Below are positions 24,732-34,237 of a stretch of DNA of 64,000 bases, one piece after another. The notes beneath the pieces were generated by a model. The model was not told the DNA's origin and ran no database searches. It was given only the letters and a program-made list of their open reading frames with translations. Origin of the DNA: AP-15 sp963787425 (GTDB lineage: Bacteria; Pseudomonadota; Alphaproteobacteria; ATCC43930; CGMCC-115725); contig CAWBCV010000012.1 in the NCBI GenBank assembly GCA_963787425.1, positions 124,001-188,000 on the forward strand, written 5' to 3'. Made by a program: the position numbers and the translations under genes. Within the stretch, counting starts at the first letter, position 1. Each line of letters begins with the position of its first letter.

Positions 24732-24838
24732 ATCTGCCGGCCACAGGTGCGCGCATGGGGGTTGTCAGGAGCGCTTCGCGGCCTCGGGACTGAGCCGCGC
24801 GGACGGAGCTGCGCGCGGGGCTGCGCGAGGCCGACGCA
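24732..24838. repeat. Dispersed ~105-bp repeat, copy B
   Basis: Partner of 18201-18306. Here it supplies the last ~25 codons and the TGA (24767-24765) of the MFS gene, reading ...PSARLSPEAAKRS, while copy A is read in another frame as ...IRAAQSRAARRS with the same TGA. Confidence 0.75.
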
Positions 24839-25988
24839 AGGCGAGCAGACCGAAAACCAAGGCGAGCGCCAGCGATGCGGCGATGACTATAACCATCGAT
24901 AGAGCGCTATGTTGCGGCAGCCGGCCGACCAGCAATGTGCCGAGCGCCGCAACCATCATCTGCAAGAACCCCAGCAGCCCGGAAGCAGCGCCGGCAATGC
25001 GCGGATGGACGCTGAGGCCAGCCGCAATCGCCGGAGGTTGGCTCAGGCCATTGCCGACGGAGCTGATCGCCATCGGCACGAACAACGCCCACGGCGTCAG
25101 CTCGACGAGACACCACACCGCGAGCATTGCACCCGAGGCGAGAGACAGCATCAGGCCGGCGATCATAAGGCGGGAGCTGCCGACCGCTACGGACAAGCGC
25201 GCGACGCCGGCATTGCCGAGGATATAGGCTGCCATTGGCAGCAGGATCATCAACCCGTAGGTGCTCGGCGGCTCGTGCAGCGCCTCCGACAAGAGGTAAG
25301 GCGCGCTCGCCAAGAACATAAACCACGACGCGCTGGTGAAGGCGGTCGTCAACGCAAAGCCGAGAAATGCCGGGGAACGCAGCAGCAGCACAAAGGACCG
25401 GGCCATGGCTGCCAAATTGGCCGGCGCGGGATTGCGGTGGGTTTCTTCGAGACGCGTTGCCGTCAGGACCAGCACCGCCGCACCGAGCGCGCCGAGCAGC
25501 GCGAAATCGGCGCGCCAGCCGACCCATTGGGCCAAGTATGCGCCGATCGCCGGCGATATCGACGGTGCCAGGCTCATCGCCATCGTGATCGTCGCAATGG
25601 CGCTCGCCGAGCGCTCGCGGTCGAACAGGTCGCGCACAATCGCCCGGCCCAGCACCATCCCGGCGCACCCGCCGCCGGCTTCGATCACGCGGCCGACGAT
25701 CAGCATCGGCAGCGACCAAGCAAAGCCGCACACCACAGTCCCGGCGAGGAACAGGGCGAGCCCGGCGATCAGCACCGGGCGCCGCCCGAACCGATCGGAG
25801 GCCGGACCATAGACCAGCTGCCCGATGGCGATACCGGCGAGAAAGAGCGTCAATACCAGCTGGACCGTTCCAGCCGGGGCGGCGAAGACCTTGGCCAGCA
25901 GCGGCAGCGACGGCACCGGCATGTGCAGCGCCGCCGGCGCGATCGCGGCCACCGCGACCAGGAGGCCGAGGGGTGCCCGGGAGCTCAT
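24765..25988 (-). CDS. MFS multidrug efflux transporter, Bcr/CflA type
   Basis: 407 aa, 12 predicted membrane helices (drug:H+ antiporter, DHA1). The loop between helices 2 and 3 has the MFS signature YGPASDRFGRRPVLIAG, and helix 4-5 shows LGRAIVRDLFDRERSASA with the conserved basic/acidic pair typical of Bcr/CflA. It exports small drugs or metabolites from the cytoplasm. The C-terminal tail past helix 12 (RRPRAAPRAAP...) lies within the dispersed repeat, so the native tail may have been replaced. A TauD-type dioxygenase gene lies just upstream on the same strand. Confidence 0.88.
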   Translation of the reverse strand: MSSRAPLGLLVAVAAIAPAALHMPVPSLPLLAKVFAAPAGTVQLVLTLFLAGIAIGQLVYGPASDRFGRRPVLIAGLALFLAGTVVCGFAWSLPMLIVGRVIEAGGGCAGMVLGRAIVRDLFDRERSASAIATITMAMSLAPSISPAIGAYLAQWVGWRADFALLGALGAAVLVLTATRLEETHRNPAPANLAAMARSFVLLLRSPAFLGFALTTAFTSASWFMFLASAPYLLSEALHEPPSTYGLMILLPMAAYILGNAGVARLSVAVGSSRLMIAGLMLSLASGAMLAVWCLVELTPWALFVPMAISSVGNGLSQPPAIAAGLSVHPRIAGAASGLLGFLQMMVAALGTLLVGRLPQHSALSMVIVIAASLALALVFGLLALRRPRAAPRAAPSARLSPEAAKRS

Positions 25989-26019
25989 AAACGGGTCTGG
26001 CGAGCGTCAGCCGAAGGAC

Positions 26020-26886
26020 TTATGCCGGCACCGTTCCGCGAACCACGCTGCGGTGTAGGACGCGCCGATGTCGGCCCATGTCATAATTGGCCACGGCGCG
26101 GTGAAGAAGGCAGCGATTGTCCCACATCACCAGATCGCCGACGCGCCAGCGGTGCGCATAAACGAATTGCGGCTTCGTCGTGTGTTCCATCAGTTCGTCG
26201 AGGAGCGCCCTTCCCTCCGCTTCAGGCATCCCGAGTATGTGCGAGGCATGATTGCCGAGATAGAGCGCCTTCCTGCCGGTCTCCGGATGGGTACGCACCA
26301 GTGGATGGTCGACCGGCGGGTGTTCCTCCCATTCCGCGGGCGAACGCGGGCTTACCTCCGATTTGCCGGCCTCCGGTTTGCGGGCGCCCGCTCCCCAATA
26401 GAACACCACCCGCAATCCCTCGATCCGCCGTTTTGTCGCCTCATCCAGCGCCGCATAGCCCATGGCGGTGTTGGCAAATTCCGTATCCCCGCCGCGCGGC
26501 GGCAGTTCGACCGCATAGAGCGCGGTCAACATCGGCGGCACAGGGTAGTAGGATTTGTCGGTGTGCCAGCGGTAGTTGCTGACCGGCGATGTGGACCGGT
26601 CCACGGGATTGCCGTCCTTGTCGAGATTCGAGATCACGTGAGCGGCCGCATAGCGCTTTGTCTGCGCGTTTCGCCCGCCGTGGCGCTCGATCTCCCCGAA
26701 ATTGGCGATAAACTCGAATTGCTGTTCCCGGCTCAGCACCTGTTCGGGGAACACCACAACGTGATGGACGCGAAACGCTTCGCGGATCTCCTCCCGCCAG
26801 CTTGGCGGCAGCGGTGTCGACAGGTCGAGGCCGGTGATCGCGACGCCACCGGCTTCCGACATCGGCGCGCCGATGATGCAACTCAT
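26020..26886 (-). CDS. TauD/TfdA-family Fe(II)/2-oxoglutarate dioxygenase
   Basis: 288 aa from ATG 26886, chosen because GGGGAGG precedes it with correct spacing; the frame opens at 26910. The iron facial triad is visible: WHTDKSYYP gives His-x-Asp and NRCLLHRAV gives the distal His. A late Arg (GRHRRVLHR) binds 2-oxoglutarate. The family hydroxylates or cleaves substrates such as taurine, 2,4-D and carnitine-like compounds in the cytoplasm. No sulphonate transporter is adjacent, so the substrate is open. It ends 31 nt upstream of the MFS start and may be co-transcribed with it. Confidence 0.87.
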   Translation of the reverse strand: MSCIIGAPMSEAGGVAITGLDLSTPLPPSWREEIREAFRVHHVVVFPEQVLSREQQFEFIANFGEIERHGGRNAQTKRYAAAHVISNLDKDGNPVDRSTSPVSNYRWHTDKSYYPVPPMLTALYAVELPPRGGDTEFANTAMGYAALDEATKRRIEGLRVVFYWGAGARKPEAGKSEVSPRSPAEWEEHPPVDHPLVRTHPETGRKALYLGNHASHILGMPEAEGRALLDELMEHTTKPQFVYAHRWRVGDLVMWDNRCLLHRAVANYDMGRHRRVLHRSVVRGTVPA

Positions 26887-27119
26887 TTTCCTCCCCGTTG
26901 AGAAATTCATTTCGCCGAGTTAGCCGGAACGACCGAAGAAAAAGCAACAGCGCTCCTCAATAACACCTCATCCGAGCGCCTGAAACAAAAGCCGAGCGTG
27001 AGGCGCCGCGCATTCGAGGTTTGACTCCGAGCGCGGGAACAAAGGTTGAGACGAGGCGTTGGAGCGAGCAACATCCTCTGATCGGGTGTCTCCCGGTAAA
27101 TGGCTTTATCAGAACTTTG

Positions 27120-28415
27120 ATGTCCGAGGCGGTGACCGCGCGCCATGTTGCGCTCGACCTGATCGGTGCGGTGCTCCGCCGCAAGCGGCCGCTCGACGAT
27201 GCGATCGAAGACAGCTCGGCGATGCATCAGCTGTCCGGCCGCGATCGCGCTTTTGCGCGTCTCCTGGTTGCGACGGTGCTGCGCCGGCTCGGCCAGATCG
27301 ACGCCTTGATCGCCGATTGCCTCAATATACCGCTGGCACCGCGCGCGGCGGTCGTGCAGGACATCTTGCGCCTCGGTGTCGCGCAACTGCTGTTCTTGCG
27401 AACCCCGCCGCATGCTGCGGTGGCGACCAGCGTCGACATCGCGCAAAGCTGCGGGTTCGTGTCGCATAAGGGGCTGGTCAACGCGGTGTTGCGGCGATTG
27501 AGCGTTGAAGGCGCCGACCGGGTCGAGGAGCAGGATGCTCCGCGTCTCAACACGCCGGATTGGCTATGGTGGTCGTGGAGTAGGACCTATGGTGAATCGA
27601 CCGCTCGGGCGATCGCCACCGCACATCTGAAGGAAGCACCCCTAGATCTGACGTTGCGCGACGACGCCGAGACCTGGCGCGCCACGCTCGACGGGGTCCT
27701 TCTGCCGACCGGGACCTTGCGTCGGGCTGCGGGCGGCGCCCTCGCGACCCTGCCCGGTTATGCCGAGGGCGCCTGGTGGGTCCAGGACGCCGCTGCGGCG
27801 CTGCCCGCGCGACTGTTCGGTGATATTGCCGGACGCGAGGTGATCGACCTGTGTGCCGCACCGGGCGGCAAGACCGCGCAGCTCGCGACCGCCGGTGCTC
27901 GCGTGACGGCCGTCGACCGCTCGACCCGCCGGCTCGATCGGCTGGTCACCAACTTGCGGCGGCTCGACCTGCCGGTCGAAGCGGTCGGGGCCGATGCGTT
28001 GATGTGGCGTCCGCCACATCCGGTCGACGCAGTGCTGCTCGACGCGCCTTGCAGTACGACCGGCGCGATCCGCCGCCACCCTGACGTGCCGCATCTTAAA
28101 TTGCCCGAAGACGTCGCGCGGCTTGCGGCGGTCCAGGAGAATTTATTGCGGGCGGCCGTCGACATGCTCCAGCCCGGCGGCACTTTGGTCTACTGCACCT
28201 GTTCGCTGGAGCCGGAAGAAGGGCTGGAACGCATCGAATCTCTGCTCTACGCCGGTCTACCGGTCGAGCGGCATGAGATCCGACCCGACGAGATCGGCGA
28301 GAACCCCGAATGGATCACCCCGGAGGGAGATCTGCGGACCTTACCCTGCCACTTCGGCCAATATGACGGCATCGACGGCTTCTACTCCGCACGGCTGGTA
28401 AAGCTCAGCACCTAA
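27120..28415 (+). CDS. rsmB: 16S rRNA (cytosine-C5)-methyltransferase RsmB family
   Basis: 431 aa from ATG 27120. The N-terminal NusB-like domain (~1-130) has SGRDRAFARLLVATVLRRLG and HAAVATSVDIAQ. The C-terminal Rossmann methyltransferase domain has VIDLCAAPGGKTAQLA (SAM motif I), DAVLLDAPCSTTGAIRRHP (motif IV with the first catalytic Cys) and LVYCTCSLEPEE (motif VI with the nucleophilic Cys). It methylates a cytosine in 16S rRNA, or a related site. The rsmB-heparinase-purH order is common in alphaproteobacteria. Confidence 0.92.
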   Translation: MSEAVTARHVALDLIGAVLRRKRPLDDAIEDSSAMHQLSGRDRAFARLLVATVLRRLGQIDALIADCLNIPLAPRAAVVQDILRLGVAQLLFLRTPPHAAVATSVDIAQSCGFVSHKGLVNAVLRRLSVEGADRVEEQDAPRLNTPDWLWWSWSRTYGESTARAIATAHLKEAPLDLTLRDDAETWRATLDGVLLPTGTLRRAAGGALATLPGYAEGAWWVQDAAAALPARLFGDIAGREVIDLCAAPGGKTAQLATAGARVTAVDRSTRRLDRLVTNLRRLDLPVEAVGADALMWRPPHPVDAVLLDAPCSTTGAIRRHPDVPHLKLPEDVARLAAVQENLLRAAVDMLQPGGTLVYCTCSLEPEEGLERIESLLYAGLPVERHEIRPDEIGENPEWITPEGDLRTLPCHFGQYDGIDGFYSARLVKLST

Positions 28416-28582
28416 ACGAAGGCGCCGTCGCATCTGACGGGGGCCGAGGTGCATTGCATGCCCGCGGCTTGCGGTGCGAGGGTTTCCTTGTTACGAAACC
28501 ACATGGGGTTTCCTCTCCGGCAAGCCTTTTGCGACCGTCCTCCGGCCCGGCCGGCCCAGGCTGCACAGCGAGGGGCGGCCGG

Positions 28583-30379
28583 ATGACGGCGGCTGCCAGC
28601 GGAACCGGAAAGGGTAGACCACCGATTGCCGGCCGCGGATTTGGCTCCGATTCTCCCGGGCTGTTGACTCGGTTGCGTCGGGACGCCCTCCAGGCGCTCG
28701 CCGCCGGTCCGCTCTACCGGCATACCTTGATCGGGCGGGTTCCCGCCGACCTGCGGCTCAGAATCACGCAGCGCTGGCCAGGTGACGCCAAGCGCGGCGC
28801 AGCGATTGCCGCCGGTGAGATAGAACTCGCCGGCGAGCTCGTCCGCGCCCCGGCTCCGCGCTGGGCTCCGCCCTCGGCGGGGCAGGAATGGCTCGCCGCA
28901 TGGCACGGGTTCGGATGGATTGACGATGTTGCCGCGGCGGGCGGCGGCGCGCGCGAAGCGGCGCGCGATCTCGTGCAAAGCTGGATCGATGAGAATGCCG
29001 GTTGGAACGGTATCGGATGGCGGTCCGACGTGCTGGCGACGCGGGTCTTTGCCTGGATTGCGCATTACGACGAGATCGTGAGGCGCGACCAGGACGATCC
29101 GCTGCGCCGGGCAATGTTGACGAGCCTCGTCGCCCAGCTCCGTCACTTGGCACGAATCGCGTCCTGGGAGGCCGCCGGCGCGGGTCGAGTGCGGGCGCTC
29201 AAAGGCCTGATCGCCGGCATGGCGGTGCTCGGCGGGTTGGAGCCGCGCTTGGCGAGAGTGCTCAAGAGCCTCGAGCGCGAGTTGTCAGTTCAGATCCTCC
29301 CGGATGGCGGGCACTTGTCGCGCAGCCCGTCGCTGCAACTGCAGGTGCTACAGGATTTGATCGACACGCGCGCGGTATTGCGGTCGGCGCAGATCGAGGT
29401 CCCGGCTGCGCTCAAAGACGCCATCGAGCGAATGGCGCCGATGCTGCGCTTTTTTCGGCATGGCGACCGCCGGCTGGCGCTGTTCAACGATTCGCTCGAG
29501 GAAGACGGGGTTCTTATCGACCTCGTTCTGACACGGTCCGAGACCAAGGGGCGCGCGCCGTCGCATGCGCCCGATACCGGCTTCGACCGGCTGCAGGCCT
29601 TCAAGAGCCTCGTTCTGATCGACACCGGAAAACCGCCGCCGCGCGGGTTCGACGACCACGCGCATGCCGGTCCCCTGTCTTTCGAATTGAGCCATGAGCG
29701 CGAGCGGATCATCGTCAACTGCGGCGCCTATCGCGGCCCGAAGCCGAATTGGTGGCGGGTCGCGCGGGCGAGCGCCGCGCATTCGGTCATGGTCGTCGCC
29801 GATACCAACTCGGTCGAGATCCGCGCGGACGGCACGCTCGGCCGCAGCCCGACTTCGGTTGCTCGCGAGCGTGCCGAGCACGAGGGTCAGCAATGGATCT
29901 CCGCGACGCATGACGGCTACCGCGAGCGGTTCGGGCTGATCTATGCACGCCAGCTCTTCCTCTCCGCCGACGGCGAGGATTTGCGTGGGGAGGACCGTCT
30001 GACCGGGCTTCCCGGGGCGGCCTTTGCGGTGCGCTTCCACCTGCATCCCTCGGTTCAGGCCGGGCTGGTCCGGGACGGCAGTGCCGCATTGCTGCGCATG
30101 CCCAGCGGTATCGTGTGGCGGCTGCGTGCCGCCGGCGGCGAGATGGGTCTCGGCGAAAGCATCTATCTCGGCTCCGGCGAGGCGAGAAGGACGCAGCAGC
30201 TGGTGCTGAGCGGGACCGTGCCGCCCGGCGGCGTTACGGTGCGCTGGGCGATTCGCCGAGAGCCGCGTAGGTCCATCGCGGATCAGGCCCAGGAGGATCA
30301 GTTTCCTGGGGATCAATCGCCCACGAATCCGACCGCGAAGGCTTCCTCTCCCGAGGATCTGCCGCGCGACAATGCGTGA
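28583..30379 (+). CDS. Heparinase II/III family protein
   Basis: 598 aa from ATG 28583 (GGGGCGG upstream). The N-terminal ~300 residues form the helical toroid (WRSDVLATRVFAWIAHYDE, ILPDGGHLSRSPSLQLQ, then DGVLIDLVL). The C-terminal beta domain contains GPLSFELSHERERIIVNCG and the VARASAAHSVMVVADTNS segment with the conserved His. Members in this locus are predicted polysaccharide lyases, perhaps acting on cell-surface uronic-acid polymers. There is no clear signal peptide. The last 8 nt overlap the next gene. The gap 28416-28582 shows no other feature. Confidence 0.85.
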   Translation: MTAAASGTGKGRPPIAGRGFGSDSPGLLTRLRRDALQALAAGPLYRHTLIGRVPADLRLRITQRWPGDAKRGAAIAAGEIELAGELVRAPAPRWAPPSAGQEWLAAWHGFGWIDDVAAAGGGAREAARDLVQSWIDENAGWNGIGWRSDVLATRVFAWIAHYDEIVRRDQDDPLRRAMLTSLVAQLRHLARIASWEAAGAGRVRALKGLIAGMAVLGGLEPRLARVLKSLERELSVQILPDGGHLSRSPSLQLQVLQDLIDTRAVLRSAQIEVPAALKDAIERMAPMLRFFRHGDRRLALFNDSLEEDGVLIDLVLTRSETKGRAPSHAPDTGFDRLQAFKSLVLIDTGKPPPRGFDDHAHAGPLSFELSHERERIIVNCGAYRGPKPNWWRVARASAAHSVMVVADTNSVEIRADGTLGRSPTSVARERAEHEGQQWISATHDGYRERFGLIYARQLFLSADGEDLRGEDRLTGLPGAAFAVRFHLHPSVQAGLVRDGSAALLRMPSGIVWRLRAAGGEMGLGESIYLGSGEARRTQQLVLSGTVPPGGVTVRWAIRREPRRSIADQAQEDQFPGDQSPTNPTAKASSPEDLPRDNA

Positions 30380-31340
30380 GGCCGCCTGGCCCGCGTCGGT
30401 TGCCGTCGCGACCGGGTTGCTGACCTGCCTGACGACCAGGGTGCTCATCCCGATCCTTGCCCACCGGGAGATCCTCGACCGCCCGAACGAGCGATCGTCG
30501 CACCAGGTGGCAACACCCCGCGGCGGTGGTATCGCGGTGATCGGCTCGGTACTGCTCGCCTGGATCGTGCTCGCGCAAACCGAAACGGTGCCGTCAGGCA
30601 TATTCGGGATCATCCTGGGCGCGGTCTTGTTAGCCGCAGTCTCATGGCTCGACGATCTGCGCAGCCTTTCTCCGGTCGTCCGGCTGCTGGCGCAGGCTGC
30701 CGCCGTGGCGGTCGGTATCTTTGTCATGCCCGGGCGGGACCTTTTCTACCTCGCCACGATCGGCCTCGTCTGGATCTGGTGGATCAATCTGTTCAACTTC
30801 ATGGACGGGATCGACGGGCTGGCCGGTAGCGAGGCCGCGGCGATCGGCGCCGGTTTGCTGCTGTTCGCGAGTGTCGGAACCGGTTCGGATCCGGCGCTGC
30901 GGGCGCTCGCTGCGGCTGTGATCGGGGCGGGCATTGGTTTTCTCGTGTGGAACTGGGCGCCGGCGGGGATTTTTCTCGGCGATGTCGGCAGCGTGCCGCT
31001 CGGTTATGTCCTGGGTTTTCTGCTGCTCGATCTCGCGGCTCGTGGACATTGGAGGGTTGCGCTGATCCTGCCGCTCTACTTTCTTGCCGATGCGACGATC
31101 ACCCTCGCGCGCCGGCTGCTGCGCGGCGAGCGCGTCTGGCAGGCGCACCGTGAGCATTTCTACCAGCAAGCCGCACGCCGTGGCCGTGGCCATGCGGCCG
31201 TGGTCCAGCGGGTGATCGCCGCCGACCTCGTGCTGATCGGCTGCGGCTGGGCGGCAGAGAACGGGTGGAGCGCGACCGCGCTCGCCGCGTCAGCCGCGAC
31301 TGTCGCCATCCTGCTGAGGGCGCTGGCCCGCGGCTCTTGA
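30372..31340 (+). CDS. WecA/MraY-like polyprenyl-phosphate glycosyl-1-phosphate transferase
   Basis: 322 aa, about 10 membrane helices. Catalytic motifs of the PNPT family are all present: RPNERSSHQVATPRGGG in the first cytoplasmic loop, SWLDDLRSL (Asp pair), NLFNFMDGIDGLAG, IFLGDVGSVPLGY, and HREHFYQQA near the C-terminus. It should move a sugar-1-phosphate from UDP to undecaprenyl phosphate, starting a cell-surface glycan. It overlaps the heparinase gene by 8 nt, so the two are likely coupled. Confidence 0.87.
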   Translation: MREAAWPASVAVATGLLTCLTTRVLIPILAHREILDRPNERSSHQVATPRGGGIAVIGSVLLAWIVLAQTETVPSGIFGIILGAVLLAAVSWLDDLRSLSPVVRLLAQAAAVAVGIFVMPGRDLFYLATIGLVWIWWINLFNFMDGIDGLAGSEAAAIGAGLLLFASVGTGSDPALRALAAAVIGAGIGFLVWNWAPAGIFLGDVGSVPLGYVLGFLLLDLAARGHWRVALILPLYFLADATITLARRLLRGERVWQAHREHFYQQAARRGRGHAAVVQRVIAADLVLIGCGWAAENGWSATALAASAATVAILLRALARGS

Positions 31341-31380
31341 AGGTTGCCGAACCCTCCGAGAGAGTCCTATATCCGTGGCA

Positions 31381-32965
31381 ATGACGGCAAGTCCTCACCC
31401 GATCCGCCGAGCGTTGATTTCGGTCAGCGACAAGAGTTCGGATCGTTGCATTCGCCGAGGCGCTGGTCGCGCGAGGTGTGAGCATAATCTCGACCGGTGG
31501 CTCGTCGCAAACCCTCGCCGCCGCTGGGGTTCCGGTCACCGAGGTGGCGGAGATCACCGGAGTTGCGGAATTCCTCGATGGCCGGGTCAAGACCTTGCAC
31601 CCGGCCATTCATGGGGGGCTCCTCGCCAGGCGCGATCGGCCGGATCACCTCGCGGCGCTGGCCGAGCGGCGAATTGCGCCGATCGACCTCCTCGTCTGCA
31701 ATCTATATCCCTTCGCCGAGACGGTCGCGTCGGGCACGAAACACGAGGATTGCGTCGAGAAAATCGATATCGGCGGCGTGGCGCTGATCCGCGCCGCCGC
31801 CAAGAACCACGATGCCGTTACAGTTGTCACCGACCCCGCCGATTACGACGGTGTGCTGGCGGAACTGGCCGCCAGCGGTGGGACGGTCGGCGCAGAACTG
31901 CGCCGCGAACTTGCGCGCAAGGCCTTCGCGCTGACCGCGGCCTACGATGCTGCGATAGGCGAGTGGATGGGCCGTGATGAACAGACGTCCTTTCCCGAGA
32001 CCTTTGTTGTCACCGGGCATTTGGCGGACCGGCTGCGCTATGGGGAAAACCCGCATCAATCGGCCGCGTTCTACCGCATCGGCCAAACCCGCCCCGGGGT
32101 TTCGACTGCCAGGCAGCTCCAGGGCAAAGAGCTGTCCTACAACAATTACGGCGATGCCGACGCCGCCTTCGAGCTGGTTGCCGAGTTTGCGTCGCCGGCC
32201 GTCGTGATCGTCAAACACGCCAACCCTTGCGGCGCGGCGATCGGCGCCAGCCTTCACGAACTCTGGGACAAGGCGCTCGCCTGCGATCCGGTAAGCGCTT
32301 TCGGCGGCATCGTCGCGCTCAATCGGTGCCTGGATGGACCGACCGCCGAGGCGATCGCCCGGCTGCTCATTGAAGTCGTGATCGTCCCGGACGCCGATGA
32401 AGCCGCCCGAGCGATTCTCGCCCGCCGAACGGGGTTGCGCCTTCTCCTCACCGGCGAAATGCCGGACCCCGCCGCCGCGGACCGCAGCTTTCGGGCGGTA
32501 GCCGGCGGCATCCTTGTCCAGGAGCGCGACCGGGTCTCGGTCCGGCAGGAGGGGCTGCGCACCGCGACCCGCCGAGCGCCGAGCGAGACCGAAATTGCCG
32601 ATCTGCTCTTCGCCGACATCATCGCAAAGCACGTCAAATCCAATGCGATCGTCTTCGCCCGCGGGGGGGCGACGGTCGGCATTGGCGCCGGTCAGATGAG
32701 CCGTGTCGACAGCGTCAAGATCGCCGCCGCCAAGGCGGCCGAGATAGGCAAAGCAGCAGGACTGGAGCAATCGCCGACAGTGGGCTCGGTGCTCTCCTCG
32801 GATGCCTTCTTCCCCTTTGCCGATGGGCTCGAAGTAGCGATCGAGGCGGGGGTTACTGCCGTCATCCAGCCCGGCGGGTCGGTGCGAGACAAAGATATCA
32901 TCGCCGCTGCAGACGCCGCCGGCATCGCGATGGTCTTCACCGGCATCCGCCATTTCCGGAACTAG
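31381..32965 (+). CDS. purH: Bifunctional AICAR transformylase/IMP cyclohydrolase, +1 base near the 5' end
   Basis: PurH performs the last two steps of purine synthesis. ATG 31381 gives MTASPHPIRRALISVSDKS, the family N-terminus. At 31434-31439 the sequence is GAGTTC; dropping one T (GAGTC) continues as RIVAFAEALVARGVSIIS in the frame of the remaining protein. The IMPCH/MGS domain shows GRVKTLHPAIHGGLLA and the AICARFT domain YGENPHQSAAFYR, KELSYNNYGDADAAFELV, VIVKHANPCGAA and GAGQMSRVDSVKIA. Corrected length is 527 aa, normal for the family. Because the enzyme is essential without external purines, an assembly error is likelier than loss. The first GTG after the break (31478) would remove part of the cyclohydrolase domain. 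Confidence 0.92.
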
Positions 32966-32974
32966 ACGCGCCGT

Positions 32975-33508
32975 TCAAATATCCAGGAACACGGTTTCCG
33001 TTTCGCCGTCTAGGCCGCGTTGCAGCCGGATGTCGAGCCTCCAATGGCTCTCGCCCTCGGGCCGGGCGAGGAGGGTCGCGCGGCGCTTGGCATCCTCGAT
33101 CGAGGACAACAGCGGGTCGGTCTCGTTGAGCGGGTCACCGAGAAAATAGGCGCGCGTCATTAGGGCCTTAAGAAGGCCGCGGGCATGCAGGGTGATGGCG
33201 AAGTGGGGAGCCTGCTGCGCATTGCCGCGGCCGGGCACCGGCCCCAGTTTCACGGTCGTGAAGCGAAATTCGCCCCGCTGATCGGTGCGGCAGCGTCCGA
33301 ACCCCGGAAAACTCTCGTCAGCCGGCGGATCGGCCTGCCATAGCTCCACAGCGGCATCGGTCACCGGATTGCCGTCGCCATCGATGACCGAGCCGGTCAA
33401 GGTGAGCCGCGCGCCGGCGGCGCCGAACCGCGTCAGATCGGCCCATTCCGGGTGTTCGATCAGGTGCCAGAACGGCCCGATCGTCTGGCTGCTGGTGGCG
33501 CTCGGCAC
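32975..33508 (-). CDS. pcaG: Protocatechuate 3,4-dioxygenase alpha subunit
   Basis: 177 aa. The N-terminus SQTIGPFWHL and VIDGDGNPVTDAAVELWQA are typical of the alpha subunit, which shares the beta-sandwich fold of the beta subunit but lacks the iron ligands. The (alpha-beta)Fe complex opens the ring of protocatechuate between its two hydroxyls to give 3-carboxy-muconate. It follows pcaH by 3 nt. The stop is 9 bp from that of the convergent purH. Confidence 0.93.
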   Translation of the reverse strand: MPSATSSQTIGPFWHLIEHPEWADLTRFGAAGARLTLTGSVIDGDGNPVTDAAVELWQADPPADESFPGFGRCRTDQRGEFRFTTVKLGPVPGRGNAQQAPHFAITLHARGLLKALMTRAYFLGDPLNETDPLLSSIEDAKRRATLLARPEGESHWRLDIRLQRGLDGETETVFLDI

Positions 33509-33511
33509 GGC

Positions 33512-34222
33512 TCAAGCCTCCATCGGCGTTGCTTCGCGGCCGCGCAGCACGACGTCCCATCGGTAGCCCAGCGCCCATTCGGGCTCGGTCACCCTCATGT
33601 CGAGGGCGCAGACGAGGCGGTTGCGCGCCGCCGCATCAGGGATCGACAGGAAGATCGGATCGAGCTCGAGCAGCGGGTCGCCCGGGAAATACATCTGGGT
33701 GATCAGCCGGGCGGCAAAGCCCGACCCGAAGAACGAAAAATGGATATGGTTCGGCCGCCACGCATTGTTGTGATTGCGCCAGGGATAGGCGCCGGGCTTG
33801 ATCGAAGTGAACCGGTACCAGCCCTCATCGTCGGTATAGACCCGGCCCTCGCCGCGGAAGTTCGGATCGACCGCCGCGTCATGCTGGTCCGCCGGGTGCT
33901 GATAGCGGCCGGAGGCGTTGGCCTGCCAGATCTCGACGATGGTGCGCGGGACCGGCCTGCCGTCCTCGTCGGTGATGCGGCCACGCACGATGATGCGTTC
34001 GCCGAGCGCCGTTTTCCCGTCAACTATCGACAAATCGGGGATCGGCGGGAAATGCGCGGTGCTGAAGCGCGGCCCGGCGGTCTCGGTAATCGTGTGCGGC
34101 AGCCGCACCAGATTTTCCTGCGGGTGGCGTTTGTGGGTGCTGCCGTAGGCGGGGGCGTCATAGGGCGGCTGCGTCCCCGGCGCATACGGCCGGAACGGTA
34201 GCGGATCACGCTCGCTCTGCAT
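33512..34222 (-). CDS. pcaH: Protocatechuate 3,4-dioxygenase beta subunit
   Basis: 236 aa. Iron ligands can be seen: Tyr in ASGRYQHPADQ, Tyr in GWYRFTSIKPG, and two His in RPNHIHFSFFG. The N-terminal arm has PPYDAPAYGSTHKRHP, usual for PcaH. The product feeds the beta-ketoadipate pathway; the other pca genes are not in this window. It is 15 nt downstream of the molybdenum-cofactor fusion gene, so it may be co-transcribed with the Mo-hydroxylase helpers. Confidence 0.94.
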   Translation of the reverse strand: MQSERDPLPFRPYAPGTQPPYDAPAYGSTHKRHPQENLVRLPHTITETAGPRFSTAHFPPIPDLSIVDGKTALGERIIVRGRITDEDGRPVPRTIVEIWQANASGRYQHPADQHDAAVDPNFRGEGRVYTDDEGWYRFTSIKPGAYPWRNHNNAWRPNHIHFSFFGSGFAARLITQMYFPGDPLLELDPIFLSIPDAAARNRLVCALDMRVTEPEWALGYRWDVVLRGREATPMEA

Positions 34223-34237
34223 TTCCCTGTCCTCCGC

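Noticed and set aside
25000..26580. A 557-codon plus-strand frame antisense to the MFS and dioxygenase genes.
   Set aside because: It is very rich in Arg/Gln/His/Gly, a typical shadow of high-GC genes; the opposite strand has clear family motifs.
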